Source of the DNA: Arion vulgaris
Lineage: Eukaryota > Mollusca > Gastropoda > Stylommatophora > Arionidae
Length of the DNA stretch: 64,000 nucleotides
NCBI GenBank assembly: GCA_020796225.1
Contig: CM036767.1
Coordinates: forward strand, 24,177,138-24,241,137
Reading direction: 5' to 3'
The notes under the pieces were generated by a model that saw nothing but the letters and a program-made list of their open reading frames with translations, searched no databases and was not told the DNA's origin. Position 1 is the first letter of the stretch, and every line of letters begins with the position of its first letter. Made by a program: the position numbers and the translations under genes. Positions 1-11,527 of the stretch are shown one piece after another.

Positions 1-2844
1 ATGTATGTCGGTGCAAGATTATAACATACAACAACCCGTAAGATGTAAATGTATGTCGGTGCAAGATTATAACATACAACAACCCGTTAGATGTAAATGT
101 ATGTCGGTGCAAGATTATAACATACAGCAACCGTTAGATGTAAATGTATGTTGGTGCAAGATTATAACATAAAGCAACCCGTTAGATGTAAATGTATGTC
201 GGTGCAAGAGTATAACATACAACAACCTGTTGGATGTAAATGTATGTCGGTGCAAGATTATAACATACAGCAACCCGTTAGATGTAAATGCATGTTGGTG
301 CAAGATTATAACATACAACAACCCTTAGATGTAAATGTATGTAGGTGCAAGTTTATACATACAGCAACCGTTGGATGTAAATGTATGTCGGTGCAAGATT
401 ATAACATACAGCAATCCGTTAGATGTAAATGTATGTTGGTGCAAGATTATAACATACAACACCTGTTAGATGTAAATGTATATCGGTGCAAGATTATAAC
501 ATTCAGCAACCCGTTAGATGTAAATGTATGTTGGTGCAAGATTATAACATACAGCAACCCGTTAGATGTAAATGTATGTCGGTGCAAGATTATAACATAC
601 AGCAACCCGTTAGATGTAAATGTATGTCAGTGCAAGATTATAATATACAGCAACCCGTTGGATGTAAATGTATGTCGGTGCACGATTATAACATACAGCA
701 ACCCGTTAGATGTAAATGTATGTTGGTGCAAGATTATTACATACAACAGCATGTTAGATGTAAATGTATATCGGTGCAAGATTATAACATTCAGCAACCC
801 GTTAGATGTAAATGTATGTTGGTGCAAGATTATAACATACAGCAACCCGTTAGATGTAAATGTATGTCGGTGCAAGATTATAACATACAACAACCCGTTG
901 GATGTAAATGTATGTCGGTGCAAGATTATAACATACAGCAACCCGTTAGATGTAAATGTATGTGGGTGCAAGATTATAACATACAGCAACCCGTTAGATG
1001 TAAATGTATGTCGGTGCAAGATTATAACATACAGCAACCCGTTGGATGTAAATGTATGTCGGTGCAAGATTATAACATACAGCAACCCGTTAGATGTAAA
1101 TGTATGTTGGTGCAAGATTATTACATACAACAGCATGTTAGATGTAAATGTATATCGGTGCAAGATTATAACATTAACAACCCGTTAGATGTAAATGTAT
1201 GTCGGTGCAAGAGTATAACATACAACAACCTGTTGGATGTAAATGTATGTCGGTGCAAGATTATAACATACAGCAACCCGTTAGATGTAAATGTATGTCG
1301 GTGCAAGATTATAACATACAGCAACCCGTTAGATGTAAATGTATGTGGGTGCAAGATTATAACATAAAGCAACCCGTTAGATGTAAATGTATGTCGGTCC
1401 AAGAGTATAACATACAACAACCTGTTGGATGTAAATGTATGTCGGTGCAAGATTATAACATACAGCAACCCGTTAGATGTAAATGCATGTTGGTGCAAGA
1501 TTATAACATACAACAACCCGTTAGATGTAAATGTATGTCGGTGCAAGATTATAACATACAACAACCCGTTAGATGTAAATGTATGTCGGTGCAAGATTAT
1601 AACATACAGCAACCCGTTAGATGTAAATGTATGTCGGTGCAAGATTACAACATAAAGCAACCCGTTAGATGTAAATGTATGTCGGTGCAAGAGTATAACA
1701 TACAGCAACCCGTTAGATGTAAATGTATGTTGGTGCAAGATTATAACATACAGCAACCCGTTAGATGTAAATGTATGTCGGTGCAAGATTATAACATACA
1801 GCAACCCGTTGGATGTAAATGTATGTCGGTGCAAGATTATAACATACAGCAACCCGTTAGATGTAAATGTATGTTGTTGCAAGATTATTACATACAACAG
1901 CATGTTAGATGTAAATGTATATCGGTGCAAGATTATAACATTCAGCAACCCGTTAGATGTAAATGTATGTTGGTGCAAGATTATAACATACAGCAACCCG
2001 TTAGATGTAAATGTATGTCGGTGCAAGATTATAACATACAACAACCCGTTGGATGTAAATGTATGTCGGTGCAAGATTATAACATACAGCAACCCGTTAG
2101 ATGTAAATGTATGTGGGTGCAAGATTATAACATACAGCAACCCGTTAGATGTAAATGTATGTCGGTGCAAGATTATAACATACAGCAACCCGTTGGATGT
2201 AAATGTATGTCGGTGCAAGATTATAACATACAGCAACCCGTTAGATGTAAATGTATGTTGGTGCAAGATTATTACATACAACAGCATGTTAGATGTAAAT
2301 GTATATCGGTGCAAGATTATAACATTCAGCAACCCGTTAGATGTAAATGTATGTGGGTGCAAGATTATAACATACAGCAACCCGTTAGATGTAAATGTAT
2401 GTCAGTGCAAGATTATAACATACAACAACCCGTTAGATGTAAATGTATGTCGGTGCAAGATTATAACATACAGCAACCCGTTAGATGTAAATGTATATCG
2501 GTGCAAGATTATAACATACAGCAACCGTTAGATGTAAATGTATGTTGGTGCAAGATTATAACATACAGCAACCCGTTAGATGTAAATGTATGTGGGTGCA
2601 AGATTATAACATACAGCAACCCGATAGATGTAAATGTATGTTGGTGCAAGATTATAACATACAGCAACCCGTTAGATGTAAATGTATGTTGGTGCAAGAT
2701 TATAACATACAGCAACCCGTTAGATGTAAATGTATGTGGGTGCAAGATTATAACATACAGCAGTCTGTTAAATGTAAATGTAAGTCGGTGCAAGATTATA
2801 ACATACAGCAGTCTGTTAAATGTAAATGTAAGTCGGTGCAAGAT
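1..2844. repeat. 48-bp minisatellite with 8-unit higher-order period
   Basis: About 59 head-to-tail copies of a 48-base unit (core ATGTCGGTGCAAGATTATAA) run from the window edge to about 2844, so the left end is not seen. The period is a multiple of three, which leaves long frames open on both strands; these repeat 16 residues and are not credible genes. A distinctive unit (ATTATTACATACAACAGC followed by a TATATCGG unit) recurs at 731, 1115, 1882 and 2266, spacings of 384, 767 and 384, pointing to amplification in blocks of eight. The last units near 2760-2844 are the most diverged. Confidence 0.97.
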
Positions 2845-2847
2845 GAA

Positions 2848-2905
2848 AACATTCATCTTCTTCTCTTCCACCATTTACTTCTTTATAGAAGTGTTGGGGA
2901 TGAAA
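2848..2905 (-). mobile_element. LINE 3'-end remnant at the array edge
   Basis: The bases at 2855-2903 nearly match 61455-61510, the 3' end of a LINE copy: an AACACTTCTATAAAGAAGTA hairpin-like segment followed by GGTGGAAGAGAAGAAG. Only the 3' terminus is present, on the minus strand, directly abutting the 48-bp array. Confidence 0.6.
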
Positions 2906-3031
2906 ACATTACTATGTTTAAATATTGAATGTATTCATTTTGTTTCACATGCACTTTTAATTGAAGAGCAGAATTTGATACAAATGTTTAAGATACGAGA
3001 GAACATGTGCTGCTCAAAAATAACATGTCAC

Positions 3032-3037
3032 TTTATT
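3032..3037 (-). promoter_or_regulatory. Poly(A) signal AATAAA
   Basis: A perfect AATAAA in sense orientation overlaps the TAA stop of the shifted C-terminal frame. It is about 400 bases past the exon F stop and about 190 bases before the edge of the 48-bp array, so it is the natural 3' end of the transcript. Confidence 0.5.
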
Positions 3038-3504
3038 TCAAAGGTGAACGATCATTAGTTGAAGTGCCTGCATTCTTTGATTCAAATATACGACGCATCT
3101 GTGTGACAAGACCCGCTTGGTAAATATGTGTTTGTTCTATAGTGATGTCTTGCTTGAACTGTTTGACAACTGAAGTTGATTCAGTAGTTGAAAACATGAA
3201 TTTGTGAGGAATTGTTTGTGGCTTCAATTGATGTACTCGTGTCATCGAAACCGACTGTGTTAAATCGACATTCCTGGGAAAAGATGCATTTAGACTATCT
3301 ATATAATTTTTCCCCATTCTATATGATACACTATTGCTAGAAGGTGTTGTTAGTAATTGGTCCTGAGATGACATTAAATTGTCTGTTTTGCTGAAAGGAA
3401 TCTGTAAAATCTGTTGGATCCTGATCTTGAAATTTTGATCAGTGTTTTTGTCTCCAGTTTTCCCGACCGTGTCCTTGGATATTTCTTGGAAACTGTTCTG
3501 AGTG
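3033..3504 (-). CDS. Probable C-terminal continuation of the TSSK-like protein in a shifted frame
   Basis: In the sense direction one frame stays open from about 3508 to TAA at 3033-3035 and contains the in-frame stretch that starts MSSQDQLLTTPSSNSVSYR at 3374. Its composition (Ser, Thr, Gln, Asn) matches the exon F tail. Removing one A from the run at 3505-3508 would join it to exon F. The stop overlaps AATAAA, as expected for a real gene end. It could instead be 3' UTR that happens to be open, or the indel could be an assembly error. Confidence 0.45.
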
Positions 3505-4185
3505 TTTTACAGTTGGTGATATCACATTGGGTAATATAGTACGATCAATACTTGTTGACGAACACAGAATGCTATTGCTCGGGTTGGTGTCCACTGATAA
3601 CTCGCTAGGTGCTCTTTGATCACTAATTGTTTTCAAGACAATTGTGGTTTTGTTTTCAATTTTCGAAACATGATTTTCATACCGAGTAAGACTATCGCGT
3701 TCCTTGTTGTCATGAAATAAGCAAGCCTCGCCTGGCATACGACATAACGACATATTGCCGAACATATGCGCATACGGAATTTCGCTAGCAGAATCATGTG
3801 AACAAAGTGATGGAGTTTTTATTGTAGTATTGCAATCACTGTTTTGGCTCCCCATATCTTTCTTTTCTGTGACTCTTTTGTTCATCTCACTGCTTGTTAT
3901 TATGCTGCTAAATGTACCATTTACTATGTCCTTCACAGGATGTACTTCGTGTATGGTACTGTGGCTGCTATCTCTGTTGGTAGCTTGTTGTTCTGACAGA
4001 TTTTTGAAAGTTCTATGTGCTGTATGAACAAACGGTTGTAACCACGTGTGAGATAAAACTGCCTTGATATTCAACCTAAGGTCAGTGTTTGGCTCCAACG
4101 TACTTGCAATAAGACTTCTACATGGTATAGAAACAGGTCGATGGTCAGGAAAATTCACTTTACCTTTGAGTTGACGATACATCAT
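3439..4185 (-). CDS. TSSK-like: TSSK-like kinase, last coding exon F (C-lobe end and long tail)
   Basis: The acceptor TTTTATTTGTAG ends at 4186. The exon opens MMYRQLKGKVNFPDHRP and finishes the kinase C-lobe at LSHTWLQ about 50 residues in. About 198 residues of Ser/Thr/Asn-rich, probably disordered sequence follow to a TGA at 3439-3441. TSSK proteins have tails after the domain, though usually shorter. The final residues change character: from the four-A run at 3505-3508 a different frame continues open to 3033, so the last 22 codons may come from a frameshift and not be the native C-terminus. Confidence 0.88.
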   Translation of the reverse strand: MMYRQLKGKVNFPDHRPVSIPCRSLIASTLEPNTDLRLNIKAVLSHTWLQPFVHTAHRTFKNLSEQQATNRDSSHSTIHEVHPVKDIVNGTFSSIITSSEMNKRVTEKKDMGSQNSDCNTTIKTPSLCSHDSASEIPYAHMFGNMSLCRMPGEACLFHDNKERDSLTRYENHVSKIENKTTIVLKTISDQRAPSELSVDTNPSNSILCSSTSIDRTILPNVISPTVKHSEQFPRNIQGHGRENWRQKH

Positions 4186-4470
4186 CTACAAATAAAACAA
4201 ATAGTCATAGTAAACAAACATTTAGTGTTCAGTTAAAAAAATAATTGTGTTTGAAAGTGACGTCACAGTAATGTCTGTAGGTCTGTTGAAATAATGATTT
4301 GCACTGAGCAACGTAACAAACTGTCATATGCTATGTTGTTTGCCTATCACTAGGGATGAAGATCACTCTATTTATTCAATAGACAGAAATGATTACTTGG
4401 CTCGAATCGATCTATGGCCTGGGTGTGTAGATGACTTATGAATCTATTGCAGGCATAGAAAGCAGTAGGA
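4186..4470. other. Intron E-F, unrecognised part
   Basis: AT-rich intron sequence next to the exon F acceptor. I see no coding potential or repeat here. Confidence 0.5.
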
Positions 4471-4474
4471 CAAT

Positions 4475-4680
4475 GTGTGCATCAAGATGTTTGCAATTGT
4501 TGAATGTTATATCGCTTTTCCTGCCATTCCTCTCTGTTGTGCTGCTGCATTTCTGAATGCCTCACAAACCACTGCACCATGTCGCGCAAATAATGTACAC
4601 CATTTCTTTCGATCCTGTATAACAACAACCTCTCACGTGTCAGGGTTGAGTGTTTTCATTAGCAAATTATGATAATATAT
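4475..4680 (-). pseudogene. LINE fragment (RT C-terminal tail)
   Basis: Minus-strand reading gives DRKKWCTLFARHGAVV and more, the kind of region found after the reverse transcriptase in RTE-like LINEs (a DRKKW motif). It is short, has no start, and is a decayed fragment. Confidence 0.4.
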
Positions 4681-4740
4681 GATGTCGACAAAAACTCGAA
4701 ATGCTATTAATGAGAAATAATATAATGGGACAATAAGAAT

Positions 4741-5110
4741 GGGATATCGGTGATGTTATGTTATGCGATCGACGTCATGACACATTGGGCATTCCTATTT
4801 GTGCTCTGTCCTCCGTTGCAGCAGCCATCCCAAAATCCATTTGCTCACAGTACCCATGAGAAGTTTATTACTATATCTTCTCTCTCTACCACGAAGACGA
4901 CACTGTCTGGCATGTCCAAACTTAACGCCTAATTCTCGAACTCGTTCCAGTGTCTGAGACCCGCCCATGTCACACAATTGAGAACGTACCGCATTGATGA
5001 TATCGGCTCTGTCCATACTTCTGCCCACTTGAGTCGGGGCACTGTTTGCAAGAGAGTCAGCACGCTCGTTACCCCGCACTCCAGCATGTCCAGGCGTGTA
5101 CAGCCAAGGT
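4741..5110 (-). pseudogene. Non-LTR retrotransposon RNase H fragment (family b)
   Basis: The minus strand encodes WLYTPGHAGVRGNERADSLA, the last RNase H motif of a LINE, then a Cys/His region whose usual LWTCPEC box is broken by a stop (TAG, then ECPMCHD). The end near 4745 (CATGACGTCGATCG) looks like the LINE 3' region. Relatives in the window are at 9175, 26940, 50990, 52640 and 52990. Confidence 0.75.
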
Positions 5111-5445
5111 GATGATGTTGGAAATGTTAGAAATGTTGTTTGTAACCTTTATTATCACAAGTCTAAGATAAGGGAAGCAGATAAAAAGAAAGTCAGACCT
5201 TCACAAAAAAGTCAGCCAGAAAAATAATAAAAACAAGAATACGCGTGACTTCATAGGGGGTGAATGTAAGAAGAAGAAGAAGTCTAAGACAACAATTAGT
5301 AAATTAGACGATACAGGTCAGGGACAGCGAACAAAGGTTGGCCAAGACCAGGCTCTACCTTCAACTGTTGCATGTGGAAGCAGGATGCATTCTGGCTAAG
5401 TGATTAAGAATTGAAGTATATATATGTATATGGCCCTTCTCATCT

Positions 5446-5790
5446 TTACAGACGGTCAATAGGCAAGTGTTTTACTGTGACAACTTCTGAGTTTTCGCTT
5501 TCTCTCTTGTTGTTCAGCTTGTACATAAGTCTCTTCTCAAAAGACTCTGCGCCCTTCCGTAATTTGGCTTTCCACACAATTCTGTCATCAGCTAGTCCCT
5601 CCCATGTGCTGGGATCTATAGAAAAGTTTTTCATTGAGGTTTTGCAGACATCTTTATATCTGAGCAGTGGTCTGCCCTGGTGCCTCTTCCTCCGAAAGTT
5701 CACAGAACAACATTTGTTTTGGTATGCGATAAGTTTCCATTCTTCTCACATGTCCCAACCATCTTAGTCGAATTGAAGTGAGAAGTCATA
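5446..5790 (-). pseudogene. LINE fragment, C-terminal tail (family d)
   Basis: The minus strand reads RLRWLGHVRRM, then after a frameshift GRPLLRYKDVCKTSMKNFSI and PSTWEGLADDR. This is the conserved region after the reverse transcriptase of a common animal LINE group. A second copy lies at 42896-43330 on the plus strand. Confidence 0.75.
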
Positions 5791-5956
5791 TTCGTCCCAC
5801 AATTATTTGCTGACAACAAAACTGTACGTTTAACCGAAAGTTTCAAATATCTTAGCCCCGCTCCGTTAGTGGCGGACTTGTCTGCTTGACCGATTATGAA
5901 TGGGTCATGAAATGAAATGTTCCCCGCTTGGTCTTAGACAATATCTTAAAATTGTT

Positions 5957-6161
5957 TAACTGATAGAAGTCTCATTAGTATTACTGAATGCAGCTAATAA
6001 CTGATAGAAGTCCCATTAGTATTACTGAATGCAGCTAATAACTGATAGAAGTAACATTAGTATTACTGAATGCAGCTAATAACTGATAGAAGTCCCATTA
6101 GTATTACTGAATGCAGCTAATAACTGATAGAAGTCCCATTAGTATTACTAAATGCAGCTAA
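5957..6161. repeat. 41-bp tandem repeat, five copies
   Basis: Five copies of TAACTGATAGAAGTCCCATT plus AGTATTACTGAATGCAGCTAA, nearly identical, with substitutions such as AAGTAAC in the third copy. Confidence 0.95.
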
Positions 6162-6384
6162 AATTTACGTTGTGTTGCTATTTAAATAAAGATTTAATCA
6201 ATCGTTTTTAAATTATGCTTATAGTGTGAAAAAATCATACCAATTTAGATGTGGTTATGCCCCTTTAAATGATAGTTTTATAGTTATGGATGGGCACCTT
6301 CAGCTCTCTTATCTCCTGGCAACCAACATTTTTGGATCCAGTCCTCCACTGGCCCGGAATAAAAATATTTGGTTATTGGTTATT

Positions 6385-7622
6385 GATTACTAAACTGACG
6401 TCATTGCACTCCGGGCAGACCCATAGGTGCTCAGTCTCCCCAACAGATATCGAAGAGTATGCATACTGATGGTTCCTGTGGCTCGCTGATTAAACACACC
6501 TCTCACTCTGCCTCTCAGGCATCCAGTTCGACTTGAACAACGGGTAACTCCAAACTGCTTAAAACGCTTGATCGATTCAACATCGATTTTAGTGTCCTCA
6601 TCCAACAGAGAGTCGCGAAGAGACCGAAGAATATCCCCTTATCCATCTTCAACGCCCCAACAATCGATGCTGTTGATGCAAGCCAGTCCGCTCTCTCATT
6701 ACCGTAAAAACCCGCATGCCCAGGACAGTATATCCACGTAAGCCGCTGGAGGTTTGAAACTTCTATAGACGACATCCACTCATACCGAAACCTGCCCTTC
6801 TGAATCTTGTGAAGCATCGACTGAGAGTCAGATACAACAACTGCCCCAGTAAATGAAGTCCCAGAAATCCAATGGAGGGCAGCAGTAACGGACTCAACCT
6901 CCATCCTCATACTAGAAGTAGTTGTCCTGTATGCCCCACTTCGCTCTGCAACAACCCTACAATGCGCATTAGCCAAGAAACCCCAGCCGGATTTCTCACA
7001 ACGTTGAACCGACCCATCGGTATATACAACAACATCATCATCCCTTGCATTATCTTCTATCAGCTGCTTAACTGCGAGATCAGCCTTCCTGTTGCCCCAA
7101 TCTCTACATTCTCTTCCAAGAGTAATGATAACGTTGAGATAGTTCATCATGCTACCATCTGTTGGGATCCATTCTTCCCTTTTGGTAGGGTCGCAACCGT
7201 AGTCACCTGGCCAATTGTTCTCTCAGCCTGGGCCATCCACGACATGTCACGCTTGATTCTTGTGCCCTTAACATCATTAGTGTTCTTGTGTAGTGGGTGT
7301 CTCTTATCCGAAGTAACCCGCATATATGCCTTGGTTTGGGCGATTGCATGACAGGAGCGTAGTGACAGAAGGTCAAGCATATATCTCATCTTCACAATGG
7401 GGTATCTCTAGTGCAGCCCAGAACTATACGCATACCTTCATTCTGAACCCGTTTGAGTCATTCACACTGTGATCTTGATATCGTAAGAATTCAGAGTCCG
7501 TAATCTACCACTGACATTACCAGTCGATCGAACAAAATGGCAAGTAGTCTCCACCATAACTTTGAGAGCCGCAAGACCACGCTTGCACCGTTGTATCGTC
7601 TGTTCAATATGGTGTTTGAAAG
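6385..7622 (-). pseudogene. Non-LTR retrotransposon, 5'-truncated copy 1 (family a: RT tail and RNase H)
   Basis: Minus strand. Near 7500-7430 the end of the reverse transcriptase region (VMSVVDYGL, LGCTRDTPL) is broken by stops. An RNase H follows: VVVYTDGSVQ, MRMEVESVTAAL, VVVSDSQSMLHK and WIYCPGHAGFYGNERADWLA, with the catalytic Asp-Glu-Asp-Asp residues recognisable. The C-terminus (RCSSRTGCLRGRVRGVFNQR) is frameshifted before its Cys/His end. The 3' end is a short TAACCAA-type repeat near 6370-6395. Copies 2 and 3 are at 27690-30285 and 55505-56240. Confidence 0.85.
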
Positions 7623-7828
7623 ATATGGTGTTTGGAATAAAAATAACATACTATTAAAAATTATTTGATGAGTTTCATTTGCCATGCTATGCCCGACTAG
7701 CACACATGGAATAAACGTCGCTGGTAAAGACCTAATCATTGACAATATTCAAGTGGAGTCAAAGTCTAAAGTCGACATTGACATTACAAAATAAATACAC
7801 ATAGACACTCTCTGACTCCCGTCCTTTA

Positions 7829-8050
<222 letters not shown>

Positions 8051-8519
8051 TTACTTCTTGTAATGTAATCCAAAATAATATATGCAGTATTTGAGTTATA
8101 TTCGTAATTATAGTGATAACAAAATCTGCTTTCAATGTTGAATATTGAGCAGCATTCTGCCGCCTTAAAGTGCTTCACATGTCAGGCCACAATCTTTTAA
8201 CTCTATTTTCAGGGTTCTTTTCAATGCTTCCTTTGGACGTCAGTTGCCTTCTTTTCCTGTTCGCTTTTTGTAAAAGATAGGCATGAATTGTGTCCCTTAA
8301 TTTGTTGTTTCAAACTATGCTATAAAAATTGCCTTTTTTCGTTTGCTTTGGTTTGAGCATATTGTATAATTTAGAATATTGACTCGAAATCGGGTAAATT
8401 TTCGTTTAAAAAATAAATAAAACCCAAACTGGTATGTCTTATCCAACCCTGTCTTTTTAAGAGGTCAAAACCCTTATACAGAGAAAATCGGTAGTAGACT
8501 AGAAGACAAACATTGATAT

Positions 8520-8840
8520 GATTATGGAAAGACTCCTCAAAGACCTAAGCAGAACAGATCAGGTCATTATATTTCAACTACGACCCGGACACTACAGACT
8601 CAACAAACACTTATATAGACTAGGAATAAGTCAAACAGATTTTTGTCAGTGTCAGCAGGCGGAACATACACCAGAGCATATCCTGCAAGACTGACCTCTC
8701 CTGGGTGATTTGTGAAGCAACATGTGACCACACCTAATCGACCAAAAACTAAGCTTTGGGGAAACCTGACAGACCTGAAGCTGACTGCCCATTTTGTGGT
8801 CCACAGTAAATTAAGCGCATGACCATAAATCGCTGAAGAA
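8520..8840 (+). pseudogene. LINE fragment, post-RNase H region
   Basis: The plus strand encodes IIFQLRPGHYRLNKHLYRLG, then CQCQQAEHTPEHILQD and a stop. The RLRTGH...L...LG...C.C...TPEHILQ pattern is the C-terminal zinc-knuckle region of RNase H-bearing LINEs, and the element at 43740-49376 has the same pattern. Decayed. Confidence 0.65.
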
Positions 8841-9020
8841 GAAGATGACATCTCTTGGAACGGCTTCACCAATTCCTCATCAAGGATTACTAACAACTTT
8901 CATCCGTGCGAAGCCGGGTTAATCAGCTAGTACTGTATAATTCAGGCAGCATCTGGTATTCGAGTGACCGATAGTTACTATTCGCACATCACAAATTAAC
9001 AGTTAATTCTAACATTAATT

Positions 9021-9170
9021 AATTGCATCAGTTATAAGGTATATGAGAAATATCATCATAGCCTTCTTATAATTGCATCAGTTATAAGGTATATGAGAAA
9101 TATCATCATAGCCCTCTTATAATTGCATCAGTTATAAGGTATATGAAGAATATCATCATAGCCCTCTTAA
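9021..9170. repeat. 50-bp tandem repeat, three copies
   Basis: AATTGCATCAGTTATAAGGT begins copies at 9021, 9071 and 9121. The copies differ at only a few bases. Confidence 0.95.
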
Positions 9171-9174
9171 CATG

Positions 9175-9380
9175 CCCATAGGTGCTACGATCCCTGCCTC
9201 AACAAATTCCGCCTCGTCCAGAGGCCCAACACGCCAGTTCGATGTTGATTAATCAATCGTTTAACATATTTGTTATGTCGTTCTTTTCGGGCTGTACCAA
9301 TAAGGACACCCATCTCTCTCAATCTGATCAGAGTGTGGGATTCACAACTCTGAAACTTCTATGTTCGGTTAGAAGATAAT
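9175..9380 (-). pseudogene. LINE 3' fragment (RNase H family b)
   Basis: The minus strand gives an interrupted reading REMGVLIGTARKERHNKYVK then INQHRTGVLG and a broken LWAC box. It closely matches the better-preserved plus-strand copy at 53380-53560. Confidence 0.7.
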
Positions 9381-9405
9381 TTACTGTTGGTTATAATATA
9401 AATAG

Positions 9406-9500
9406 TGGGCGTCTGTAGCTTAAGCGGTAGTGAGCTCGATCACAACCCAAGCGTACCTGGTTCAAACACCGCAGCAGGCAGTTTGGAAACAAATTCGTTT
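9406..9500 (+). mobile_element. tRNA-derived SINE head
   Basis: Box A-like TAGCTTAAGCGG at 9416 and box B-like GGTTCAAACAC at 9459 have tRNA-like spacing. Sequence up to about 9500 follows without an obvious acceptor stem, so this is a SINE promoter, not a working tRNA. Confidence 0.5.
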
Positions 9501-9519
9501 CGTTTGATTTTTACTATCT

Positions 9520-9930
9520 GTCTATTGTCTATTCCCAGGTGGAAGATGTAGTTGGCTGTCCACTCTTGCCGTTAAGCGTAGGGATGGGAGCTTTAATTTT
9601 GCGTTCTAGGGCTAGATGAGTTGCCCTTGTTGTATTGTATCCGTGTTTATGTAGTGTGGTCTTGATATTGTCTATCCATCTTTTCTTGGTCTTCCCTTAG
9701 CTCTAATACCCGATGTCTTTTTATTGTATGCTGTTATTGGTGATTGGTCGTATTTCATTCTCATTAAATGTCCAAACCACTGCATTTGTTGTCTTTCGAT
9801 ATATTCGGTGCATGAAGTTATGCCCACTCTGCTTCTGATGTCCTCATTTCGTAGTCTGCTTTTCCGGGTGACTCCCACTGCCTTCCTCAAGCTTTTTACG
9901 AAAGGTAAAAATAAACATCACCGTTCAGAA
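9520..9930 (-). pseudogene. LINE fragment, RT C-terminal tail (family e)
   Basis: The minus strand encodes MRKAVGVTRKSRLRNEDIR, RVGITSCTEYIERQQMQWFG and RAKGRPRKDGW, the region after the reverse transcriptase in a widespread animal LINE group. Relatives are at 57640-58040 (+) and 61560-62640 (-). Confidence 0.8.
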
Positions 9931-10134
9931 AGAAATGGCAAACTACTGAACGTATAAGTGGTGTCTAGAAAATCAACGACTCGTTTACTGTGGTTGCTGG
10001 CTACGTCCTGTAAACGATATGCCACGATTTTCATAATATAATATGGTATCTTGTGTGATCTCAGCTGAGGTTTGGAATAGTTTTTGACATTTTTGTTAAT
10101 ATTTTATATATATTATCTTATATTCTCGATAAGG

Positions 10135-10440
10135 CATCTTCATAAAACAAACAAGCACCTGTCTTCTTCTTCCAACGCTCCATATCGACCACTTATTAAC
10201 CATTCTGTGTGATTTGTATGTGATCTGAGCATAAGAGCCATTGTATGGTGTGTCAGTTATGGGCCAACAAGTAGGACAGCACATCCGATTTCTGCGACGG
10301 TTTTTATTTACTAGGTAGCTTCCTAGACCCCTACATCAGTCGTCTCTTACGACATGCCTTGTAGGTCGCAGTGGTACTATTCTTTGCTTCCCTAGCGGAT
10401 CTGGCACCACACGGGCAAGTGTGTGAATACGTAGATGTCT
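10135..10440 (-). mobile_element. SINE-like dispersed repeat, copy 1
   Basis: This is the reverse complement of 38990-39245 with moderate divergence. Both carry GCATGTCGTAAGAGACGACT or a close variant in the centre and end in a GAA-rich tail. A third, more diverged copy is at 22980-23190. The structure suggests a SINE with a conserved central domain. Confidence 0.65.
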
Positions 10441-11520
10441 GAACGTGGATTTAAAAATAAAATAAGTCAACTGTAAATGTATTTTAACATTGTAACGTTG
10501 ATAAAGCAACGTGTGACATTTATTGTTCGGTGTTCAGTTGTTGTGAGATGTCTGTATTGTTTCTCTTTTTTGTCCAAGAAGTTCTAAGAATTTCTCCCTG
10601 CAACTCTGTTTCAAGATTCCATTGTTTCGTTAATGTATGTGTGTAATTCTCCATAATTCACATTCATTTGGTCAATAAAAAAATTCGTGCTCAGAAGTTT
10701 TTCTTTTCTTGATTTGTCTGTGTAAGGCCATGTTATCTTCTTGCTAATTAAACCTCTGAACTATCATGAATATCCTCCTTCTGATCTCTTTTATATACTA
10801 ATTTCTTGGCATTGTTTAAGCGGAGAACCGTGTCATCAACGTTTATCTGAATTGTGTATCTGAATTCTGAAAATAATACTTCCACCACCCAACATGGCGT
10901 GGTCCGTCTCCACAGAAGTGACATGCCACCTGCCAAGTGTATTGCACAAAGCACCAACTCCATACCCCCGGCAACAATCCAAGTGGTCAGAACAGAACTA
11001 GTGGTAGGAGTATAAAGGTTCAGAACAGAAGAGTTGCCAAAACAAACTTAACTATGATACTTACATATGATACTTAGCTACGCTTAAATATCATACTGAA
11101 AATACGATACTTAGCTACCACATTTTGGATAAATAGATTTGAAAAAGAGATAATCGATTGTTTTTCAAAGAAATCAATGAAGAAAGTACATCCGTCCGTG
11201 ATGAGGATATATCTAAATGATGTTGCAAAATGTTTCATTAAACTTTAAACAAATGTCAACCAAAGAATATCTACAACGGTAATTAAATTGTTGGTTTTTA
11301 CATACTTTTGTTAAGTGCATGTCTTATTCTGTAGCAAGCACTGAAACAATTTTCTAGCTTTCTCGGTAAACATACAACGTTATACTAAACCTTGGCTCCT
11401 AGCAACATAAGACCACTAGCTCTAGACAGGAAAACCAAAACTACTTACTATTTGTATATGTGTCTTAGGTTTTTGCTTTCATATAGTATTTGATATAAAA
11501 CTGTCTTTAACGTTAAATTA
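10441..11520. other. Intron D-E, unrecognised part
   Basis: AT-rich intron sequence before the 54-bp array. Short open stretches exist but have no recognisable domain. Confidence 0.5.
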
Positions 11521-11527
11521 ACTTGTA

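Noticed and set aside
1..3058. Open frames of 346, 619, 404 and more codons on both strands
   Set aside because: They follow a 48-base tandem repeat whose length is a multiple of three. Frames are open on both strands with the same 16-residue repeat and show no independent coding signal.
4475..7395. Plus-strand frames opposite the LINE fragments
   Set aside because: Shadow frames; the minus strand carries recognisable RT and RNase H motifs.
9406..9478. Functional tRNA gene
   Set aside because: Box A and B resemble a tRNA, but the acceptor stem does not pair and the sequence continues as a SINE-like body.
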